A stretch of 64,000 bases of DNA from positions 1 through 64,000 of the forward strand of contig NZ_NEXS01000008.1 in assembly GCF_002810445.1 (NCBI RefSeq). The letters run 5' to 3'. Position 1 is the first letter of the stretch; each line of letters opens with the position of its first letter. The notes beneath the pieces are model-generated. The model was not told where the DNA came from, made no database searches, and was given only the letters and a program-made list of their open reading frames with translations. The DNA comes from Advenella sp. S44 (GTDB lineage Bacteria > Pseudomonadota > Gammaproteobacteria > Burkholderiales > Burkholderiaceae_B). Made by a program: the position numbers and the translations under genes. This document shows positions 26,686-35,896 of the stretch, piece by piece.

Positions 26686-27057
26686 GCACTTACCTGTTCA
26701 TTCACGATGAGGTTGCACCATCATGACCTGATTATGCCGATTTGAAAATCATTTATTTTCTTAGCACCCTTTCCATATATTCAAGGCTTGAATTCCGGTT
26801 GAGCCAAGTTTGCCCCAGCCTGTTGGGTGCGACAAGCGAGTTTACAAGCGATGAATTTACATGCAGGACAATAATCGACTACCCGCTATTGCAGCATTGG
26901 CGGACTCTGCGCTGTAGGTGAGCACTTCACCATTGATGAGCGCTTTACCATTAATGAGCTACTGTACATTGGTGTGCTGTGCATCATTGGATCACGACGG
27001 ACGAGCACACAGGCGCGCCGCGCTGCCCGCTGCTCCGACAAGCATGGTTGTTGATTG
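26686..27057. other. 372-base spacer between CoA-transferase and LysR genes, with tandem repeats
   Basis: Holds the CoA-transferase promoter region near 26700-26800, a pair of 15-base units (GACAAGCGAGTTTAC at 26831, AAGCGATGAATTTAC at 26846) and the 18-base array at 26920-26991. The frame 26918-27292 arises from the array and is not called. Confidence 0.5.
26920..26991. repeat. Degenerate 18-base tandem array, 4 copies
   Basis: Units: GAGCACTTCACCATTGAT, GAGCGCTTTACCATTAAT, GAGCTACTGTACATTGGT and GTGCTGTGCATCATTGGA, contiguous at an exact 18-base spacing. A pair of 15-base units lies 75 bases to the left (26831-26860). Confidence 0.9.
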
Positions 27058-27978
27058 TTATGCAGATTGGTGGGCCTGTTTCAGAAAATCGAGTAAGCGT
27101 CGAGCATCGGGCTTGAGGCCGGCGGCATTGCGCACGCCAACATACAAGGTCCGCTGGCCCCACTCGTCGTTCAGCGCAAGGGCGTGCAGTCCCTTGCCAA
27201 TAATTTCAGGGCGTACCGCTTGCAGCGGCAGTAAACCGACTCCCAGGCCGGCTTCAATCATTCTGCAGATCCCGTCAAAACTGCTGACCTGAACCCGCAG
27301 ACGCAGCGTTTTACCGGCGGCCAGCGCTGCGTCCTGCATACGTACCTGCAGCGAACTGCCGTCCGAGAGACCAACAAAGTCGTTGTCCAGCACCTGCGAA
27401 AAATGAATCCGCTTACGCTTTCCCAACGGATGCCCGCGCGGGACGAGCACGACCAGCTGATCATGACGATAAAAATATTTTTCTATCTGCCCGCTAGGAA
27501 TATTATCGGCAAAAAGGCCGATATCAATCCTTTCTTGCGTCAGCGCGGTAATAATCTCATGGCTTAGCTTTTCGTCAAGGCTGAGCCTGATCGCCGGATG
27601 CCTTCTTGAGAAAGCGGACAAGTCTGCCGGCAGAAACTGAATCACAGATGACGTATTGGCCCAGATCCGCACCTGGCCACGCAATCCGGCCGAATAGGCA
27701 TTCATATCTGATGTCAATCGCGTCACTGCGGCGATGACCAACTGGGCATGCTCCACCAGCGCATGACCGGCTGGCGTCAACTCAAGCCCACGCGCGCGCC
27801 GAATGAACAATTCGCAACCGATTTGTTTTTCCAGCTCCGATACCCGTTTGCTAAGCGCCGACAGCGTCATATGCGCATCCTGCGCTGCCCGCGTGAGGTT
27901 CAGCGATCGGGCAGCGAGCAGGAACAACCGCAGCGTTTGCGGGTCAAAGCGCGACAGATTGACCGGTTCAGGAAGCAT
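27058..27978 (-). CDS. LysR family transcriptional regulator
   Basis: 306 residues from the ATG at 27978. The frame is open a further 18 codons, but that would overlap the upstream XRE gene by 65 bases rather than 11. The helix-turn-helix (FDPQTLRLFLLAARSLNLTRAA to MTLSALSKRVSELEKQIGCELF) is clear, followed by the effector domain (RIDIGLFADNIPSG, VVLVPRGHPLGKRKRI, AGLGVGLLP). It overlaps the end of the XRE gene, so the two regulators are co-transcribed. Probable control of the CoA-transferase/lyase/Bug cluster is inferred from position. Confidence 0.9.
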   Translation of the reverse strand: MLPEPVNLSRFDPQTLRLFLLAARSLNLTRAAQDAHMTLSALSKRVSELEKQIGCELFIRRARGLELTPAGHALVEHAQLVIAAVTRLTSDMNAYSAGLRGQVRIWANTSSVIQFLPADLSAFSRRHPAIRLSLDEKLSHEIITALTQERIDIGLFADNIPSGQIEKYFYRHDQLVVLVPRGHPLGKRKRIHFSQVLDNDFVGLSDGSSLQVRMQDAALAAGKTLRLRVQVSSFDGICRMIEAGLGVGLLPLQAVRPEIIGKGLHALALNDEWGQRTLYVGVRNAAGLKPDARRLLDFLKQAHQSA

Positions 27979-28900
27979 TGGCTGAGATCCTTTTATGTAG
28001 AATTTCCCGGTTGGCATCGTCAATGGGTACATACACCAGAAGCCGCTCGCCAGCTACCGGCAGGCTCCACCAATTGGTCTGCAAGACTTCTAGCGCACCC
28101 AGGCCAGCATAGCGATAGCATACGATATGATCCGTTGTCGCGCAGACCCGGTTTTGATGCCAGATATTGGAAAATTCAGGCGAGCAGGCAAGCAGGCGTT
28201 GCAGATAGCGCTCCCATGCAGGATCGCCAAGATGTGCAGCCATTTGTGCTCGTAGCCTGGCCGCCATGTGCGCGATTACCTGCTGCGGGTCCTGCAAGAC
28301 TGTCCTGATCTGCGGGTCAGTGAGCGCCAGATAAATGCAATTTCGCTCTTCGAGCGGCACGAGGTTCAGGTCGCGATTAATCAGGCGACAAAATGCATGA
28401 TTGAAGGCAACAATGTCATATTTTTCATTTTGCAGGACGGCTGGTAATGGATGCAACTGGTTGACAATAGTCTGTACGGCATTTGGCATCAACCGGCAGA
28501 TTTGTCTCGAAACCCCTGAAGCGGGGCTGGCAAGGCCGGCAAGGGTGAAGATATAGCGCGTTTCTGTATCGGTGCATTGTAGCGCCGATGCTACGGCTTG
28601 AAGAACCTTGGCAGATACGCGTATCGGGCGTCCTTGTTCCAGTTTTGTATACCAGGTAATGCCGATTTCAGCCAGCTGCGCAACTTCCTCGCGGCGCAGC
28701 CCCGGCGTACGGGTGCGACCATATCTGGGCAATCCCAGGCGCTGCGGATCCAGGCTTTCTCGCCGAGCGCGCAAGAATGCGCCCAGCTCTTGCGCCCGAT
28801 CTACCTTTTCGTCAACAGGCGCTTTCGTCTCGTCTTTGCTGGCATGCATTACTTTGCCTGCATGCATTACAAACGGCGTCTTGCGGTCGGTTAATTCCAT
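27968..28900 (-). CDS. XRE family regulator with MmyB-like ligand domain
   Basis: 310 residues from the ATG at 28900, selected by AGGAG five bases upstream; the open frame reaches 29020 but those 40 codons are repeat-derived. An N-terminal helix-turn-helix (ELGAFLRARRESLDPQRLGLP, RRTPGLRREEVAQLAEIGITWYTKLEQGR) is followed by the MmyB-type PAS-like domain (LHPLPAVLQNEKYDIVAFNHAF-like, FSNIWHQNRVCA). Such regulators often act on nearby oxidoreductase or transporter genes and may bind fatty acids. The divergent MFS gene at 29257 is the likely target. Confidence 0.88.
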   Translation of the reverse strand: MELTDRKTPFVMHAGKVMHASKDETKAPVDEKVDRAQELGAFLRARRESLDPQRLGLPRYGRTRTPGLRREEVAQLAEIGITWYTKLEQGRPIRVSAKVLQAVASALQCTDTETRYIFTLAGLASPASGVSRQICRLMPNAVQTIVNQLHPLPAVLQNEKYDIVAFNHAFCRLINRDLNLVPLEERNCIYLALTDPQIRTVLQDPQQVIAHMAARLRAQMAAHLGDPAWERYLQRLLACSPEFSNIWHQNRVCATTDHIVCYRYAGLGALEVLQTNWWSLPVAGERLLVYVPIDDANREILHKRISANAS

Positions 28901-29256
28901 CTTTACTCCTGCCAGTTTCGCGGCAATTTGATTCGCTAGTGCATGAGATCTCGTGCCAGCGCAATATCCGGCTAACATGCGAGGTGCATGAAATCTTTGC
29001 CGACCCGGGATCTGACGCACATGCGGGATGCATGAGATCTTTGCCGCCGTAATTTTGCAGGCGTGATATCCGCAAACATGCGATCGTTGCTGCTACGGTA
29101 TCCCGCTAACATGCGGGGGTATTACTGCCGGCTGGATGCCTCTGGTGAAAAAATGATGCGCCCAGACCTACACTTTTTATACCAGGCTAAACAAGATCTG
29201 GTGCCATGCTAAATGCAAGTTCATAATACCGCATTATCGCCCTTTACAGGATTTTT
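28901..29256. other. 356-base divergent spacer between XRE and MFS genes, repeat-rich
   Basis: Contains the XRE ribosome site at its left edge, a 44-45 base repeat (28940-29122) and the probable MFS promoter at 29150-29240. No separate gene. Confidence 0.5.
28940..29122. repeat. 44-45 base tandem repeat, about 3 copies plus degenerate ones
   Basis: TGCATGAGATCT starts copies at 28940, 28985 (TGCATGAAATCT) and 29029. Each copy ends with CATGCG shortly before the next. Two further partial copies show ATATCCGC-AAACATGCG (29077 on) and TATCCCGCTAACATGCG (29099 on). Related TGCATTAC/GCATGCATTAC words recur inside the start of the XRE gene at 28845-28870. Confidence 0.8.
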
Positions 29257-30702
29257 ATGATGTCCGCTGTATCTCAAAAAACCACCCGCCTGGACAACGC
29301 CGGCCTCTGCGTCCTGTTGGCCGGCATGTTTCTGCCGCAAATCGATTTTTCCATTATCAACGTGGCGCTCGACTCAGTGGCCCGTTCCCTGCACGCAACC
29401 GAGTATGAACTCGAGTTGATGGTGGCCGTATACGGCGTGGCTTTTGCCGTCGTGCTGGCCATGGGCGGCCGGCTGGGTGATATGTACGGGCGTCGACGGC
29501 TTTTCAATATCGGCGTATTGCTTTTTGGCATCTCATCGCTGCTTTGCGGTATTGCGCCCGGCATTTATTTTCTGCTGCTGGCACGCACACTGCAAGGGGT
29601 TGCCGCCGCCCTGCTGGTGCCGCAAATCCTGGCCACCATCCACGTCTGCCTCAAAGGCCATGCGCATTCGCGCGCCATTGGCTTGTACAGTTCCATTGGC
29701 GGTCTGTCGTTCATCATCGGTCAGGTGCTTGGCGGCTTTCTCGTTCATGCCAATCTTGCCGGAACCGAATGGCGCAGTATCTTTCTGATCAATCTGCCGG
29801 TATGCGCGCTGGTGCTGGCGCTGTCGCCGCGCCACCTGCCCGAGACGTGCAGGCAAAACCCGGCAGGCATCGACGGACCGGGTACCGTGCTGCTGGCGAT
29901 GCTCATTATCAGCATTCTGGTTCCGGTCGCGCTTGGCCCATCGTTTGGCTGGAACTGGCTCTGTCTGCTGACACTAGCCAGTGCATTACCGCTGGCTATC
30001 GCGCTTTGGAAAACAGAAATTCGCCAGGAGCGCCGTGGCGTGCTGCCCTTGTTGCCGCCAACACTGCTGCGACTGCCTACGGTGCGTTTCGGCTTTTTCA
30101 CTGCTGTCGTCTTTTTTGCGTGCTGGAGTGGCTTTATGTTTGTTCTGGCGCTCACACTGCAGGCCGGCGCAGGCCTGACGCCTTTGCAGTCGGGCAATTC
30201 GTTTATCGCGCTGGGCGTTGCCTTTTTTATCGGTTCGCTGCTCAGCACGCGAGTGACCGCAAGTATCGGGCTGCTTCCCACCCTGCTGCTGGGTTGCGCC
30301 ATGGTGATTCCAGGCCTGTTCTTGCTGCTGTGGGTATTACAGCAGGTCTGGCCTGCGCCAAACCTGCTGTCGCTGACTATCCCGTCGCTGTTTATCGGGA
30401 TTGGCCAGGCGTTCATTGTTGGCGCATTCTATCGTATCGGCATGTCGCAAATTCCGGCTGATCAGGCCGGTTCGGGCAGCGCCATGCTGTCCACAATTCA
30501 GCAGGCGTCAATGGGCTTGGGGCCGGCATTGCTGGGTGCAGTGTTTTCTCAATCGCTGTTGCAAGGGCATGATTATCAACGGGCCATTCATGCCAGCGTA
30601 CAGCTTGAAATAATCCTTCTGGCCCTGCTGATGGCCGTCTCGACATGGTATTTCCTGCGTCAACGCAGCCAGGCACGCGTGGCTGTTCGGGGCAATATTT
30701 GA
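29257..30702 (+). CDS. MFS drug-efflux type transporter (DHA2 / EmrB-QacA)
   Basis: 481 residues with about 14 membrane helices. The first helix carries LPQIDFSIINVALDSVA, the DHA2 motif D-x-x-I-V-N-x-A-L variant, and motif A is GGRLGDMYGRRRLF. QVLGGFLVHANL matches the antiporter motif C position. It exports hydrophobic compounds against protons across the inner membrane. It is divergent from the XRE/MmyB regulator, a common arrangement for such pumps. TACAGGA precedes the start, which has two adjacent ATGs. Confidence 0.88.
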   Translation: MMSAVSQKTTRLDNAGLCVLLAGMFLPQIDFSIINVALDSVARSLHATEYELELMVAVYGVAFAVVLAMGGRLGDMYGRRRLFNIGVLLFGISSLLCGIAPGIYFLLLARTLQGVAAALLVPQILATIHVCLKGHAHSRAIGLYSSIGGLSFIIGQVLGGFLVHANLAGTEWRSIFLINLPVCALVLALSPRHLPETCRQNPAGIDGPGTVLLAMLIISILVPVALGPSFGWNWLCLLTLASALPLAIALWKTEIRQERRGVLPLLPPTLLRLPTVRFGFFTAVVFFACWSGFMFVLALTLQAGAGLTPLQSGNSFIALGVAFFIGSLLSTRVTASIGLLPTLLLGCAMVIPGLFLLLWVLQQVWPAPNLLSLTIPSLFIGIGQAFIVGAFYRIGMSQIPADQAGSGSAMLSTIQQASMGLGPALLGAVFSQSLLQGHDYQRAIHASVQLEIILLALLMAVSTWYFLRQRSQARVAVRGNI

Positions 30703-30964
30703 TGGCTTGCGATGGTCGCTCTTTATTCATCACCCCGGCCTCAAACCTGAGCCGAGCAAGACAAGCCGACAGCATCCCAGGTAACGGCGCGCCGCATTCG
30801 ACATTTGTGATATTGACAACACCAGAGAACAGAATGCTCAGACTTCCATGTCCGGTGCTGGCGTTGTGCGGGTAAATCCTCTACCATAGGATTTGGGATT
30901 TACCTCAGTACGTTTTGCCGGACACTGCACCTGTGTCAGCCCCGGCTGTCACCTTCGGAAACCA

Positions 30965-31888
30965 ATGAATCAGCCGACTTCGCCCAAGTTCAGTCCCCTG
31001 CCCGGAATTTTTTCCTTGTTGGTCGCGATGTCGGTACTGTCAATGCTGGATGCGACCGGCAAATGGCTGATGTCTGTCGGTGTTCCACTATTGCTGTTGT
31101 GCTGGGTACGCTATTCGGTACACCTGATTCTGGTCGCATCCATTGTGATACCCGCCAGGGGCTGGCAGATTCTGAAAACAAAAAAACCCATAGAGCAGTT
31201 GCTGCGCGGCGTTTTCATGCTCACTTCCACTATGGTGTTCTTCACCACACTACGCTATTTGCCGCAGGCACAAGCGACCGCAATCAATTTTATTGCGCCG
31301 CTCATTCTACTTGCCGTCGCGCCCTGGATACTTAAGGAAAAGGCGATGCTCTCGCGGTGGATCGCCGCCATCGTCGGCTTTGCGGGTATTCTGATTGTCA
31401 TCCGGCCATCTGGCGGTCTGGATCCGACCGGCGTATTTTTCGGCTTGTCCAACGCTGTTATTTTCTCTATGCAATTTATCGCAAACCGGCGTCTGGCAGG
31501 CGACAATCCGTTCACAACACTGATCTGGAGCGGTTTGTTTGGCACTGTAGTGCTAACCATATACACCCTGTTTAATATTCAGCAGGTACTGCAGGTGCTT
31601 GCAATGCTGGAGCCGAAACAGTGGCTGCTGCTATTGTCTACCGGCATTACAGGAGGACTGGGGCATTTGCTGCAGATTCAGGCTTATCGCCAGGCTCCCG
31701 CTTCGCTGCTGTCGCCGTTCGTCTATTTACAGATTATCAGCGCCACCGCCCTGGGCTGGTTGGTATGGAATCAGTTTCCCGACGGCATTACCTGGCTGGG
31801 CATTGGTGTGATCTGCGCCAGCGGCATCGGCATTACGCTATACGAGCTGCGCACCCGCCCCGCTCCGGTGGCAGTCCGAAGTTCATGA
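30965..31888 (+). CDS. EamA/DMT family transporter
   Basis: 307 residues from the ATG at 30965. The open frame begins 24 codons earlier (30893) but that part is neither hydrophobic nor preceded by a ribosome site. About ten membrane segments form two EamA repeats, with FSLLVAMSVLSMLDATGKWLM as the first and an internal copy from VFFGLSNAVIFSMQF. Inner-membrane metabolite exporter, substrate unknown. Separated from the MFS gene by 262 bases, so probably independent. Confidence 0.85.
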   Translation: MNQPTSPKFSPLPGIFSLLVAMSVLSMLDATGKWLMSVGVPLLLLCWVRYSVHLILVASIVIPARGWQILKTKKPIEQLLRGVFMLTSTMVFFTTLRYLPQAQATAINFIAPLILLAVAPWILKEKAMLSRWIAAIVGFAGILIVIRPSGGLDPTGVFFGLSNAVIFSMQFIANRRLAGDNPFTTLIWSGLFGTVVLTIYTLFNIQQVLQVLAMLEPKQWLLLLSTGITGGLGHLLQIQAYRQAPASLLSPFVYLQIISATALGWLVWNQFPDGITWLGIGVICASGIGITLYELRTRPAPVAVRSS

Positions 31889-31910
31889 CATCTGAAATAA
31901 CTAGACTTGG

Positions 31911-32612
31911 TTACCATGAGTATGGATCGATCTCTTCGTCTGTAGCTTTTTCGGAAATTGACTCCAGGCCGGGAAGGTCCTTGAACTTTTTACGAATCAT
32001 GCCGTATTCCTGCCATGACATTCGTGAAAAGACAACATACACGTCATCGTAATCGCCATTTTCAGAAGGCTGCACGATAAACTGCTTGACCCGGTTCGCG
32101 CTGACCCCCAGTACGTTATTAAACGCCCCTAGCGTCAGTTGTCCCCGTTTGACCTTAATGGTGACATGCCGCCGCTGATGATAGGCAATAAAACGCTTTT
32201 CCAGCGGCTTGATGCCCGCCAGGATAAGCAAAATAATCGCGGTAGCCGCAATGGATGGCACATACAAACCGCCGCCAACAGCGAGCCCGATACCGGCAAC
32301 AGACCAGACGCTGGCCGCCGTTGTTAGTCCCCGGATGATCTGCCCGCGTGCGAGAATGGCGCCCGCGCCCAGGAAACCGATGCCGGATACAACCTGTGCA
32401 GCCACGCGAGACGGATCAAGCGTCACATGATCGCCCAGCGTGTCAGAAAATCCATATATGGACACGATCATAATCAGCGCAGACCCGACACATACCAGCA
32501 TGTGTGTTCGCAGCCCAGCCGCCCAGGACAGCCGTTCCCGTTCAAATCCAATCAGACTTCCAAGCACAGCGGCCATAAGCAGCCGTCCAACCAATTCCAG
32601 TTCCGATGCCAT
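31911..32612 (-). CDS. MgtC/SapB family membrane protein
   Basis: 233 residues. The N-terminal half has four or five membrane segments with the family signature GSLIGFERERLSWAAGLRTHMLVCVGSALIMIVS and GIGFLGAGAILARGQIIRGLTTAASVWSVAGIGLAVGGG. The C-terminal cytoplasmic domain (about 95 residues) resembles an ACT-like fold. MgtC proteins affect survival at low magnesium, partly by inhibiting the F-type ATPase. No Mg-sensing leader is recognisable. It converges on the DMT gene. Confidence 0.9.
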   Translation of the reverse strand: MASELELVGRLLMAAVLGSLIGFERERLSWAAGLRTHMLVCVGSALIMIVSIYGFSDTLGDHVTLDPSRVAAQVVSGIGFLGAGAILARGQIIRGLTTAASVWSVAGIGLAVGGGLYVPSIAATAIILLILAGIKPLEKRFIAYHQRRHVTIKVKRGQLTLGAFNNVLGVSANRVKQFIVQPSENGDYDDVYVVFSRMSWQEYGMIRKKFKDLPGLESISEKATDEEIDPYSW

Positions 32613-32993
32613 TGCCTACCCCTCGTTCCTCACCAACCCTTCGTTATTACGCAACACAGATAGTGGTACACCGATGCCTCAATACCTTGATAACGATTGT
32701 GATACGTTATGTCATTTATCATAAGACGATCAGCAACGCGCACGATACGATTATCTTTTTATATTTTCTTTTTGTACATCGCTTTCAGTATAGCAGGAAC
32801 CCCGGATCCCCCTGGCGCAGTCCAATGGATGGCTTTGGCACCGGTGTGCCCCGTTGCAAAGCCGCCTGGCATACTAGGGCCTGCCGAAAACCCTCCCGCA
32901 AAACCGCCCCGCCATACCCGGGCTAACCTATATATTCTGTCCTCGACACAATATGCTATATTCATTTTTTTCCTTCAAGCATCATTCCTTTCC
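32613..32993. other. 381-base divergent spacer between mgtC-like and cysK genes
   Basis: Holds a small inverted pair ATAACG/CGTTAT near 32686-32709 and two 15-base units (CCGAAAACCCTCCCG at 32884, CAAAACCGCCCCGCC at 32899) that are loosely similar. The cysK frame stays open through most of it but shows no Shine-Dalgarno or cysteine-synthase homology before 32994. Confidence 0.45.
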
Positions 32994-33911
32994 ATGAAAG
33001 CAGAATCCGTACTCGATACCATTGGTGACACTCCCCATATCCGCTTTTCCCGTATGTTCCCCGGCCAGCAGCAAGTCTGGATCAAGGCAGAACGTTTCAA
33101 TCCCGGCGGTTCTCTGAAGGACCGCGCGGCGCTTTCGATGATTGAAGCCGCAGAACAATCGGGCGAACTCAAATCTGGCGCAACGATTATTGAACCGACC
33201 TCCGGTAACACAGGCGTGGGCCTGGCCATGGTCGCTGCGATCAAAGGCTATAAGCTTATTCTGGTCATGCCCGAAAGCATGAGCATAGAACGCCGCCGTC
33301 TGATTACTGCCTACGGCGCTCAGTTTGATCTTACCCCCAAAGAAAAAGGCATGAAAGGCGCCATTGCCCGCGCCATAGAACTGGCCGAACGCACGCCTGG
33401 TGCGTGGATCCCGCAACAGTTTGACAATCCTGCCAACCCGCAGGTTCATGCCGAACGCACCGCGAAAGAAATTATCAAAGACTTTCCCGAAGGCCTGGAT
33501 TTTTTGATCACGGCAGTCGGCACGGGCGGACATATCACCGGCATCGCGCGCAGCCTGAAAGCGCAATGGCCGCAACTGAAAGTGCTCGCCGTGGAACCGG
33601 CCGCCTCTGCCGTGATTGCCGGCGGTGAACCTGGCCCCCACGTGCTTCAGGGAATCGGCGCCGGCTTCATTCCCGCCAACCTGGACATGAGCCTGCTTGA
33701 CGGCACTATCTCTGTCGAGGTTCCCGAATCGCTCGACTATGCCCGTCGCGCGGCCACGCAGGAAGGCCTGCTGGTTGGCATCAGCAGCGGCGCAACGCTG
33801 GCAGCCATCGCAAAAACGCTACCCACTCTGCCTGCCGACGCCAGGGTCCTGGGGATCAACTACGACACAGGTGAACGATATCTTTCAGTCAAAGATTTTT
33901 TACCCGAATAA
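32994..33911 (+). CDS. cysK: Cysteine synthase (O-acetylserine sulfhydrylase)
   Basis: 305 residues from the ATG at 32994, which begins [20 protein letters not shown] like other CysK proteins. PLP-binding Lys42 lies in [16 protein letters not shown] (about 68-74) binds substrate carboxylate and GTGGHITG binds the PLP phosphate. Fold type II PLP enzyme making cysteine from O-acetylserine and sulfide in the cytoplasm. [11 protein letters not shown] supports CysK over the related cystathionine beta-synthase. No other sulfur genes are adjacent. The CysK/CysM distinction is likely but not certain. Confidence 0.9.
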   Translation: MKAESVLDTIGDTPHIRFSRMFPGQQQVWIKAERFNPGGSLKDRAALSMIEAAEQSGELKSGATIIEPTSGNTGVGLAMVAAIKGYKLILVMPESMSIERRRLITAYGAQFDLTPKEKGMKGAIARAIELAERTPGAWIPQQFDNPANPQVHAERTAKEIIKDFPEGLDFLITAVGTGGHITGIARSLKAQWPQLKVLAVEPAASAVIAGGEPGPHVLQGIGAGFIPANLDMSLLDGTISVEVPESLDYARRAATQEGLLVGISSGATLAAIAKTLPTLPADARVLGINYDTGERYLSVKDFLPE

Positions 33912-34071
33912 GGACGCCCTTAAAGGCTCAGGATTTATAGAGCCGGGGTCAGGCGTATAACGAGCGCTAAGTCATCGGTGCCAAGGTGCTGGACATGCGC
34001 CAACGCTGGCGCCTGTCCATTGCGGGCGGGAGAGTCAGTAACAATCAATATGACAACGAGGAGACTGCAGC

Positions 34072-35766
34072 ATGAATGAACAAACATTTCGTATCAAGCC
34101 CCAGGTATTGGCAATCCTGGCCTTAAGCATGGTTGCCACGGTAGCCCAGGCAGCCAACACCGGTGAGATGCCCTGCAAGACAACGGCAGAATGCGAGCAG
34201 CAGGCAGCCAAAGCCGGCGCGATCGCCAAGCCGGCGTCCAGCAAGGCCACCAGCAAGAATGATGAAAAGGAGGACCAGTTTTACTGGCTGGGGAAAATCA
34301 ACAAGGCCTCTGCTGTCATGCTGACCGAAGAGAAAATCGTTGATCCGAAAATGGGCGCCAAGCTTGCCCGTGGCGTTGCCTTTTCCCTGGCGCAATCGGA
34401 AACGCCCGAAGGGAAACGTCCCAAAGATGTACTGCAAATCGAAAAAATCATTACCGACGAAATCGGTCCCGATGCTTCCCTGATTCATACTGGACGCAGC
34501 CGTCAAGACATGTATGCAACCTACCGGATGGCAAAGCTGCGCAATCAGGTGCTGGACTATTCGGATGAACTGAACAAGCTGCGTACCGAGCTGCTTGCAG
34601 TCGCAGCCAAAAACGTCGACACCATCGTTCCGGCCTACACTAACGGCGTACAGGCAATGCCCATTAGCTATGCGCATTATCTGTTAGCCTACGAGGCTTC
34701 TTTCGCACGGGATGCGCAGCGCATCCACGAATTATACAAACGCATGAACTTGTCTGCCATGGGTACCGCTGTGCTGGCCAATTCGAGCTGGCCTTTGAAT
34801 CGCGAGCGCATGGCGCAACTACTGGGCTTTGATGGCATTATTGAAAACTCCCTGGATTCAAGCCAGGTGGCGCCTTCAGACGTCTCTCTAGAGGCGGCGG
34901 CCATCCCCTCTTCTTCTGCGATCCGATTGGGTGCGCTGCTTGGCGATATCCATACGCAGTATCACCAGACCCGGCCATGGCTGTTGCTGGATGAAGGCAG
35001 CACTTATACCAGCAGTGCCATGCCGCAAAAACGCAATCCTGGCGTCATCATGCGTGCCCGCGAAGCGGCATCCAATGTCGTGGGACTGGCGCAAACGGTC
35101 ATTTTTCGCGCACATAACGTGACAACGGGAATGACGGACTATAAGTCATCGTGGGACGACCTGGGTTTGTTTCCACAGGCGATCAAAATGGTCGGTAATG
35201 TCAATACCGTATTGCGGGCACTGAATGTGAATGCAAAGCGCTCTCTTGAGGAACTGGAAGACGACTGGACAACATCTATGGAGCTGGCTGAGGCTTTGCA
35301 GAAAGAACATAAAATTCCATTTCGCGTGGGTCACAGCTTTGCCTCGCAAATTGTGACCGAAGCACGGGCCAATGGCTTCAAACCCAAAGACTTTCCTTAT
35401 GAAAAAGCAGTTGAACTTTATACGGCAGCACTACAGAAATACAAGTTGCCCGATAGCAAGCTTCCTATCGATGAAGCTCACTTCAGGGAAGTGCTCTCTG
35501 CTCAATTTATGGTAAAAACCAGGCTTGGCACGGGTGGGCCGCAGCCGGCAGAAGTTGAACGCATGCTGGCCGAGAGGAAAAAGCGACTGGACGACGACCA
35601 GGCCTGGATGCAAACCACGCGCGACAAACTGGCGCAAGCGGATAGCAAGCTGGACGACGCGTTCTCCCAACTGAAGGATTCGGCCGGCAACCAATCGGAT
35701 AATCCGTCAGTTAACGACGACAAGGAAAAGGCTGACACAGCAACACAAAACAAGCCGAAAGCCTGA
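34072..35766 (+). CDS. Exported argininosuccinate lyase-superfamily protein
   Basis: 564 residues. A Sec signal peptide (QVLAILALSMVATVAQA-AN) precedes a lyase domain of the ASL/fumarase superfamily: HTGRSRQDMYA at 139-149, LAYEASFARDAQRIHELYKRMN, AVLANSSWPLNRERMAQLLGF and the signature loop TSSAMPQKRNPG at 313-324, where Ser314/Ser315 should include the catalytic serine. The usual YTHLQRAQP motif reads YTNGVQAMP (189-197), so the conserved His is Asn191. A 60-residue charged tail follows. Biosynthetic ASL is cytoplasmic and about 460 residues, so export, the extensions and the His loss all argue for another substrate or role. No arg genes adjoin it. Confidence 0.8.
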   Translation: MNEQTFRIKPQVLAILALSMVATVAQAANTGEMPCKTTAECEQQAAKAGAIAKPASSKATSKNDEKEDQFYWLGKINKASAVMLTEEKIVDPKMGAKLARGVAFSLAQSETPEGKRPKDVLQIEKIITDEIGPDASLIHTGRSRQDMYATYRMAKLRNQVLDYSDELNKLRTELLAVAAKNVDTIVPAYTNGVQAMPISYAHYLLAYEASFARDAQRIHELYKRMNLSAMGTAVLANSSWPLNRERMAQLLGFDGIIENSLDSSQVAPSDVSLEAAAIPSSSAIRLGALLGDIHTQYHQTRPWLLLDEGSTYTSSAMPQKRNPGVIMRAREAASNVVGLAQTVIFRAHNVTTGMTDYKSSWDDLGLFPQAIKMVGNVNTVLRALNVNAKRSLEELEDDWTTSMELAEALQKEHKIPFRVGHSFASQIVTEARANGFKPKDFPYEKAVELYTAALQKYKLPDSKLPIDEAHFREVLSAQFMVKTRLGTGGPQPAEVERMLAERKKRLDDDQAWMQTTRDKLAQADSKLDDAFSQLKDSAGNQSDNPSVNDDKEKADTATQNKPKA

Positions 35767-35832
35767 ACAAAGCCTGATCACATTCAACGCCTTTATGACA
35801 TCACACCATTTAAGCGCGCTTGAGTCTAAGCG

Positions 35833-35860
35833 AAAAAACCACCCTGAAGGGTGGTTTTTT
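35833..35860. terminator. Bidirectional rho-independent terminator
   Basis: AAAAAACCACCC (35833-35844), loop TGAA, then GGGTGGTTTTTT (35849-35860): a perfect 12-bp stem flanked by A and T runs, placed between the convergent lyase and porin genes. It can stop transcription from both sides. Confidence 0.92.
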
Positions 35861-35896
35861 CTGCTTTATGAATACATCGCCAGGCGATGCCTATCA

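Noticed and set aside
32709..33911. 400-residue frame for cysteine synthase
   Set aside because: The first 95 codons have no homology to CysK and no ribosome site; [14 protein letters not shown] at 32994 is the normal CysK start.
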